11,779 bases of DNA, taken from NCBI GenBank assembly GCA_020443005.1, contig JAGRJA010000077.1:1-11779 (forward strand), in the 5' to 3' direction. This document shows positions 7,531 to 11,779 of this stretch, piece after piece. The number at the start of each line of letters is the position of its first letter. Positions within the stretch are counted from its first letter, which is position 1. Origin of the DNA: Pseudomonadales bacterium. Its GTDB lineage: Bacteria; Pseudomonadota; Gammaproteobacteria; Pseudomonadales; UBA7239. The notes under the pieces were generated by a model. That model searched no databases. It had not been told where the DNA came from and worked only from the letters and a program-made list of their open reading frames with translations. The position numbers and the translations under genes are program-made.

Positions 7531-7892
7531 AGCAAAATCCAGAAAAGTAAACGAAGGGCTGCTATTATCATGAAATAAGCCTGAAAATAAACCTTTGGGA
7601 CGGGAACATTTGGGAGGCTGTGGTCAAAAGTCATGCAGGCTGTGCTTGCGTTCTCCAGGTAACACCCGAAGCATCTGCAGAATGTGAGGTATTTAACCTT
7701 TTAAAGCAATGGTAAGAATAATAGCGTCAAAATTATTGCGTGTACTTCCAATTGACAGGTATTTATTGTAGGCTTGGTCGGACTGTAAATTGGGGTGTCG
7801 TGAAGCTGTTTGGCTTTGCGGTATAGAGGCGATAAAGTCCTTAAAACAGTTAATAATTTAACAGTTTGAGTATTTCTTAAGGGTAGGAGTCA
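7531..7892. other. 362-base intergenic region between divergent kinase and DUF1329 genes
   Basis: I find no gene here; the open frames are extensions or shadows of the kinase gene. A consensus -35 hexamer TTGACA occurs at 7752-7757 on the plus strand, but no acceptable -10 follows at 16-18 bases. TATAGA at 7822-7827 could be a -10 with a poor -35. Near the gene start are a direct repeat AACAGTT (7845-7851 and 7860-7866), an inverted repeat GTTAA-TAAT-TTAAC (7849-7862) and a looser pair CCTTAA/TTAAGG (7839-7844, 7877-7882). These could form an operator. TAGGAG at 7884-7889 is the ribosome binding site of the next gene. Confidence 0.45.
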
Positions 7893-9272
7893 ATGATAAA
7901 AACCAAACGAATTTTTAATCTAGGGGTGTTGTGTCTCGCAATGGGTGTTACCGCCGTGGCAAATGCCAAGGTTTCACCTGAAGAGGCAGCGAAAATTGGT
8001 ACAGAACTCACCGCAATGGGGGCTAATCCTGCCGGAAATGCTGCGGGTACTATTCCTGCATATACCGGTGAGATTTTCGGTGCACCTGATTGGGTAGACT
8101 ATAAGGGTACAGGTACCTACTATCCTAACCCCTATCCTGATGAAGAGCCGTTGTTTACTATCAGTGGTCAGAATTACCGCGATTTTGAGGCCAACCTCAC
8201 CGATGGCCAGATTGCGATGTTTCAGAAGTACCCCGATACTTTCAAAATGCCGATTTACCCTAGCAAACGCGATAGTCGATATAACGACTGGTTTCACGAG
8301 CAAGTAAAATTGAATGCTGTCAATACGGTACTCGTTGAAGGCGGAAATGGTATTAAATATGGTTTTGGTGCTACGCCTTTCCCATTGCCCAAAAATGGTC
8401 AAGAGTTGATCTGGAACCATGTCTATGCCCCCAACCCTTATGCAACAAGCGGTAGCCTGATGGTTGCGGCTGTTTTTGATAATGGTAGCCAGTCGCTGAG
8501 CACGCGGGTAGAAGATCGTTATTTTCAGGTAATGGATCCCAATGTTTCTCGGGATTCATACGATGATGTTGCGGCCATGGTTCTTGCTGCAACAACCTCC
8601 CCTGCAAGGGAGAAAGGAAAAGTGGTTCTGGTTCATGAGTATTCAAACCTGACTGAAACCCCCAGAAATGCCTGGCAATATTTGCCGGGTACTCGCCGGG
8701 TTCGTCGTGCACCGACCATTTCCTATGATTTTCCGGATGGCCCTGGTGGTCTGAGAACAGTTGACGATGCACTTTTGTTCAATGGCGCAACGGATCGTTA
8801 TACCTGGAAAATGGAGCCGATGCGAGAATTGTATGTTCCATATAATAACTATGATATGGACGATCCGAAATATTCCTATAATGACCTCTTGACCGTTCAT
8901 CACCTGAATCCAAAGCCTATGCGTTATGAACTGCATCGCTGTTGGGTGGTTGTCGGTGAGCTGAAATCAGGCAAACGACATATATATGCCAAGCGTCGTA
9001 TCTATATGGAAGAGGATAGCTGGCATGGTTTGTTGGCCGATAACTATGATGGTCAGGGCAATCTCTGGCGTACGAACATGAGAACTTTCCAGAACCTTTA
9101 CGATATGCCGGGGATGGGTCCGCGTATTGAAATCTACCATGATCTACAGAAAGGCGCCTATCTCGCCAATGGTCTGGTTAACGAGGAGGGCGGTGTGCCA
9201 AAAAATGTTGATGAAATCTGGCCATTGTCCTACTTCACACCAGCGAACCTGAGGAAATTGGGTTTGCGTTAA
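7893..9272 (+). CDS. Exported DUF1329 family protein
   Basis: The 459-residue protein has a type I signal peptide: KTKR at the N-terminus, hydrophobic core about 8-22, and a likely cut after ANA (23-25). It is not a lipoprotein. The mature part starts KVSPEEAAKIG and is rich in Tyr, Asn, Pro and Trp, with family-like stretches such as MGANPAGNAAGTIPAYTGE (42-60), YLPGTRRVRRAPT (about 263-275), MREL-VPYNNYD and YAKRRIYMEEDSW. DUF1329 proteins are periplasmic or outer-membrane-associated with a LolA/LolB-like fold. They are often encoded with DUF1302 proteins and RND/MMPL transporters near steroid or other hydrophobic-compound catabolic genes; the exact role is unknown. No DUF1302 gene is in this window. 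It faces a KstD-like dehydrogenase across a shared terminator. TAGGAG sits just 3 bases from the ATG. Confidence 0.88.
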   Translation: MIKTKRIFNLGVLCLAMGVTAVANAKVSPEEAAKIGTELTAMGANPAGNAAGTIPAYTGEIFGAPDWVDYKGTGTYYPNPYPDEEPLFTISGQNYRDFEANLTDGQIAMFQKYPDTFKMPIYPSKRDSRYNDWFHEQVKLNAVNTVLVEGGNGIKYGFGATPFPLPKNGQELIWNHVYAPNPYATSGSLMVAAVFDNGSQSLSTRVEDRYFQVMDPNVSRDSYDDVAAMVLAATTSPAREKGKVVLVHEYSNLTETPRNAWQYLPGTRRVRRAPTISYDFPDGPGGLRTVDDALLFNGATDRYTWKMEPMRELYVPYNNYDMDDPKYSYNDLLTVHHLNPKPMRYELHRCWVVVGELKSGKRHIYAKRRIYMEEDSWHGLLADNYDGQGNLWRTNMRTFQNLYDMPGMGPRIEIYHDLQKGAYLANGLVNEEGGVPKNVDEIWPLSYFTPANLRKLGLR

Positions 9273-9284
9273 TCATACCTAAAC

Positions 9285-9320
9285 AAAAAAAACCGGAGTA
9301 CAGACTCCGGTTTTTTTTTT
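9285..9320. terminator. Strong bidirectional Rho-independent terminator
   Basis: AACCGGAGT (9291-9299) and ACTCCGGTT (9304-9312) form a perfect 9-bp stem with loop ACAG. It is flanked by eight A on the left (9285-9292) and ten T on the right (9311-9320), so it works in both directions. It lies 18 bases after the DUF1329 stop and about 30 bases after the end of the opposite dehydrogenase gene. Confidence 0.93.
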
Positions 9321-9343
9321 GGCTGGAGTTTTACTTCAGGCGG

Positions 9344-11068
9344 TTATTGGCAGGGGTTTGATGTTTTATTTGTCGCTCGTCGAGCAATATCCTTTGCAGC
9401 TAAATAGCCGAAAGTCATTGCAGGGCCCAGTGTTGATCCGGGCCCGGGATAGGTGGGAAGCACGGCCGCGCTGCAATTGCCAATGGCGTAAAGGCCATGT
9501 ATGGGCTTGCCTTCAAGATCAAGTACACGGGCATTTTCGTCGATTTCCATACCACCTTGCGTGCCGAAGTCCCCGGGTTCGATCCTCATTGCATAAAAAG
9601 GAGGCTTTGATAATGGGGCGAGACAAGGATTGGGTTTGACGGTTTCGTCGCCGTAGTATCGGTCGTATGCCGTGCCGCCACGGTTAAAGTCTTCATCCAC
9701 ACCTTTTTCGGCATATTTATTCATTTTATTGATGGTGTCTTTTAGACCTTCCTCGTTGATTCCTGTTGACTTGGCAAGTTCTTCAATGGTTTTTGCTTTG
9801 TGGAGAAAACCGGATGAGTACCAGCTTTGGGGGATCATAAAGTCAGGTTTACTTTGTGTGTCCAGAAGAGGGCCGACAATGTATTTCTCCCTGAATCGTC
9901 GATCAAAAACAAACCATGCAGGCACACATGGAAATTGCTCACTGTGTGCCTTGAAAAATTCGAGTTGGTAAGCCATGTAATTTTGCGATTCGTTGGCAAT
10001 CCGTTTGCCCTGATTATTGACGACACAACTACCGGGTAAAGACTTTTCCATAATAGCCAGTCTTGGTAGCGGCTCTCCAGGTGTGTTGAATGTGGTGCAC
10101 CACCAGGCTCCATCCATTTGTCTGGTCGACGCGCCTATAGCCATGGCAGCATTGTGTGCATCTCCAGTATTCGTTTTGCAGCCTGCGCTCCATTGGCTAT
10201 TGGTGGGCTTTGGCAGGAATTGTTCACGCATTTTCTGACTGGCTTCAAACCCGCCGGCAGCAAGAATAACGCCCTCTGTTGCTCTTATGGAGAGTTTTTT
10301 TCCGGCTTGTATTGCTGTTATACCGATTACTTCCCCTGAATCGCTGGTGATTAGCGACTCAAGAGATGTATTGAGCCATAAGGGAATATTTCTGTCTGCC
10401 ATCGAGAGTCTGAGTCGTGCAATCCCGGCGCAGCCATTGGTAATACGCCGTGAGCGCCTGCTTTTGAATCGCCAGCCAATATCGGTGATGTAGTCCCAGA
10501 TGAGCCTCGTCGTCAAGCCGATCCACCCCTTTCCACGGGTAACTAACAGGTGCGCCTCTTTTTGTGTGAAGGCAATCCGGTCAAACAGATACATCATGTG
10601 ATGTGTCTGTTGAAGGTTTTTCCAGTCATCACCCAGTTCAGAAATCATAAGTGGTTCGGGTTCAAGTGATCGATGGCCTTCCTTGGCGCCTTCAAGAGAG
10701 GTGTAGTAATCGGGGTACATGGCGAGTGATTCGTAGCGAACGCGTGTTTTCTGGTGAAGAAACTCGAGCATCTCTGGCCCTTTGTCCAGATAAATTTTCA
10801 GCAATTCTTCTGGCACATTGTCTGGTATGGTTTGTTTCAGGTAATTCAGAGCTTCTGCTTTTGAGTCTTTCGCGCCAGCGGCGAGCGCATAATGGTTGCA
10901 GGGGATCCATACGCCACCGCCAGATAATGAACTGCTGCCGCCATAACGGGACGATTTTTCGATAAGGATTATATCTTTCACACCCGATTCAAAGCTGGTG
11001 AGGGCAGCTGTCATGCCACCATTTCCAGAGCCGACTACGACAACCTGGCATTCATGATTCCACTCCAT
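9344..11068 (-). CDS. FAD-dependent dehydrogenase, 3-ketosteroid delta-1-dehydrogenase (KstD)-like
   Basis: The 574-residue protein belongs to the FAD_binding_2/KstD group, which removes hydrogens from ring A of 3-ketosteroids. The N-terminal dinucleotide fold shows VVVGSGNGGMTAAL (10-23), the ribose-binding Glu37, and YGGSSSLSGGGVWIP (42-56). A YPDYY segment (118-122) followed by GHRSLEPEP matches the KstD substrate-cap region. The C-terminus has PTYPGPGSTLGPAMTFGY (538-555). Tyr540 and Gly544 align with the Tyr/Gly pair (Tyr487/Gly491 in Rhodococcus KstD1) that activates the C3 carbonyl, to my recollection. GDFGTQGGMEID just upstream is a family FAD-site motif. There is no signal peptide, so it is cytoplasmic. 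A good AGGAG (11076-11080) precedes the ATG by 7 bases. Delta-4 dehydrogenases and flavoproteins of unknown substrate share this layout, so the exact substrate is open. Confidence 0.85.
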   Translation of the reverse strand: MEWNHECQVVVVGSGNGGMTAALTSFESGVKDIILIEKSSRYGGSSSLSGGGVWIPCNHYALAAGAKDSKAEALNYLKQTIPDNVPEELLKIYLDKGPEMLEFLHQKTRVRYESLAMYPDYYTSLEGAKEGHRSLEPEPLMISELGDDWKNLQQTHHMMYLFDRIAFTQKEAHLLVTRGKGWIGLTTRLIWDYITDIGWRFKSRRSRRITNGCAGIARLRLSMADRNIPLWLNTSLESLITSDSGEVIGITAIQAGKKLSIRATEGVILAAGGFEASQKMREQFLPKPTNSQWSAGCKTNTGDAHNAAMAIGASTRQMDGAWWCTTFNTPGEPLPRLAIMEKSLPGSCVVNNQGKRIANESQNYMAYQLEFFKAHSEQFPCVPAWFVFDRRFREKYIVGPLLDTQSKPDFMIPQSWYSSGFLHKAKTIEELAKSTGINEEGLKDTINKMNKYAEKGVDEDFNRGGTAYDRYYGDETVKPNPCLAPLSKPPFYAMRIEPGDFGTQGGMEIDENARVLDLEGKPIHGLYAIGNCSAAVLPTYPGPGSTLGPAMTFGYLAAKDIARRATNKTSNPCQ

Positions 11069-11075
11069 TTTGGGG

Positions 11076-11080
11076 CTCCT
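11076..11080 (-). promoter_or_regulatory. Ribosome binding site of the KstD-like gene
   Basis: On the minus strand AGGAG is followed by seven bases and ATG at 11068. It confirms the start and lies directly beside the T-rich end of the hairpin at 11083-11118. Confidence 0.75.
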
Positions 11081-11082
11081 TA

Positions 11083-11118
11083 AAAAGTAAAGGCGCCGGA
11101 TGGGGCGCCTTTACTTTT
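11083..11118 (-). terminator. 15-bp perfect hairpin: terminator of the DUF4124 gene or attenuator of the KstD-like gene
   Basis: AAAAGTAAAGGCGCC (11083-11097) and GGCGCCTTTACTTTT (11104-11118) are perfect inverted repeats around a six-base loop. On the minus strand the hairpin follows the DUF4124 stop by about 13 bases and ends in TTTACTTTTT, so it looks Rho-independent. The T-run is separated from the dehydrogenase ribosome binding site by only a base or two. Confidence 0.85.
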
Positions 11119-11131
11119 ATCTTTTATCAAG

Positions 11132-11578
11132 TCAGTTGCAATTTTTGTCAAGGAAGTCCTTGAGACTGGATATTTTTGCCTGATGCTCTTCTTCATCAAG
11201 CACTCGGGTTTCACCTGTTTCCGGGTCTTTGATACGAACCCTTGCTGTTGATGTCAGTATATCAAGATTTTTGCGTTTGCCTTCACATGCCTGATCGAGT
11301 TCTTCCTTCTGTGCTTTTGCCTGTTCTTCCAGCGATTTGTCGGTTGGATCGTCTTTGTCATCACTGCTGTTTCCTTGTGCCGCCAAGGGGTCGTATTTCG
11401 TTGAGCTGCCCGCATAAGTATGAATAACAGTTACTGAAACACAGCCTTCAGATGGCTCCTCATTGGAATAGCTGACGGTGCCATCTTCCTGAACACATTT
11501 GTAAAAGTCTTTCGCCTGTATCTGAAAAGAGAATAAAGACAGACAGACAACAATGAGAAAAGATTTCAGATGAAACAT
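11132..11578 (-). CDS. Exported DUF4124 domain-containing protein
   Basis: The 148-residue product has a signal peptide (hydrophobic core about 6-18, likely cut after QAK or IQA near residues 20-23). A short DUF4124 domain follows: DFYKCVQEDGTVSYSNEEP (24-42), whose KC...DG..YS..P pattern is the family signature. A second cysteine (Cys46, in SEGC) may pair with Cys28. The rest is charged and low in structure (Asp/Lys/Glu-rich, about 70-100), then a segment with ARVRIKDPETGETRVLDEEE (112-131) and a C-terminal Cys147. DUF4124 proteins are small envelope proteins of unknown function in proteobacteria. AAAGGAC (11588-11594) stands 9 bases before the ATG. A link to the downstream dehydrogenase is possible only through read-through of the intervening hairpin. 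Confidence 0.85.
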   Translation of the reverse strand: MFHLKSFLIVVCLSLFSFQIQAKDFYKCVQEDGTVSYSNEEPSEGCVSVTVIHTYAGSSTKYDPLAAQGNSSDDKDDPTDKSLEEQAKAQKEELDQACEGKRKNLDILTSTARVRIKDPETGETRVLDEEEHQAKISSLKDFLDKNCN

Positions 11579-11779
11579 GTATTTTATGTCCTTTTGAGGA
11601 AATTGAGCTTTCTGGGCCGTAATATAACCTGTTTTGGTTCGTGGAAACTATACGGTTTTCGCAATTTTGGCAAATAAGTGATATTGACTTTGAGTTTAAT
11701 AGTGTCAGAATTGCCGATTTCCTGCTGTTGGGCAAGTATTTCGCTTGCCTGTTGATGCGTCAGTTATATTCAATCATTA
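11579..11779. promoter_or_regulatory. Region upstream of the DUF4124 gene; possible promoter, no supported gene
   Basis: On the minus strand TATATT (11622-11627, within GGTTATATTACGG) and TATAGT (about 11650-11655, with TTTGCC about 16 bases upstream) are candidate -10 elements for the DUF4124 gene; neither has a strong -35. A plus-strand frame from GTG 11641 stays open to the right edge (46 codons), and a minus-strand frame is open over about 55 codons, but neither has a ribosome binding site or recognisable sequence. Confidence 0.3.

Noticed and set aside
7428..7634. 68-codon hydrophobic minus-strand frame at the start of the kinase gene
   Set aside because: It overlaps the kinase start in another frame; the hydrophobicity is a by-product of the AT-rich upstream region, and no ribosome binding site is seen.
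7752..7757. Consensus TTGACA as a full sigma-70 promoter for the DUF1329 gene
   Set aside because: No -10-like hexamer lies 15-19 bases downstream (the sequence there is GC-rich, around TGGTCG), so it stands alone.
11460..11735. Minus-strand 91-codon open frame upstream of and overlapping the DUF4124 gene
   Set aside because: It runs in a different frame into the DUF4124 coding sequence, which has a signal peptide, domain and ribosome binding site; this frame has none of them.
11641..11779. Plus-strand GTG frame open to the right edge
   Set aside because: There is no ribosome binding site, no promoter and no recognisable sequence; 46 open codons can arise by chance.

Overview
The window looks like chromosomal DNA of a gammaproteobacterium, probably an environmental or marine lineage. 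The evidence is the order hemA-prfA-prmC-moeB with a divergent TPR-lipoprotein gene upstream, as in Pseudomonas and relatives, together with a DUF1329 protein and a 3-ketosteroid-dehydrogenase-like flavoprotein. The genus cannot be fixed from this sequence. Base composition is moderate (about 50% GC where counted), except for the first ~165 bases, which are richer (about 61% by hand count).

Left edge (1-604): on the minus strand, the N-terminal part of a TPR lipoprotein gene runs abruptly, around 160-168, into out-of-frame coding sequence for the ATPase domain of a NarX/DegS-type histidine kinase. This is either a rearrangement or an assembly chimera at a contig end. A short intergenic region follows and holds a possible hemA promoter.

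Region 605-6421 (plus strand): a tight cluster of six genes, hemA (glutamyl-tRNA reductase), prfA (release factor 1), prmC (methyltransferase that modifies the release-factor GGQ glutamine), moeB/thiF-like (E1-type adenylyltransferase), cobT and cobS (the last steps of cobalamin nucleotide-loop assembly). Several neighbours overlap by 4-8 bases. The cluster joins the first committed step of C5 tetrapyrrole synthesis with late B12 assembly, and places a modifying enzyme next to its release-factor substrate.

Region 6481-7530: a hairpin separates cobS from a convergent PfkB-family adenosine-kinase-like gene on the minus strand.

Region 7531-11578: a 362-base intergenic region precedes a secreted DUF1329 protein (plus strand). 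This gene converges on a KstD-like FAD dehydrogenase (minus strand), with one strong bidirectional terminator between them. Upstream of the dehydrogenase lies a small exported DUF4124 protein (minus strand), separated from it by a 15-bp perfect hairpin that abuts the dehydrogenase ribosome binding site. DUF1329 and KstD-like proteins recur in steroid or hydrophobic-substrate catabolism, so this half may be a small catabolic island next to housekeeping genes. The last 200 bases contain no gene I can support.

I found no mobile element, CRISPR array, tRNA or rRNA, and no clear new multi-gene system. The observations most worth checking are the left-edge junction, the attenuator-like hairpin before the dehydrogenase, and the hemA-to-cob cluster layout.
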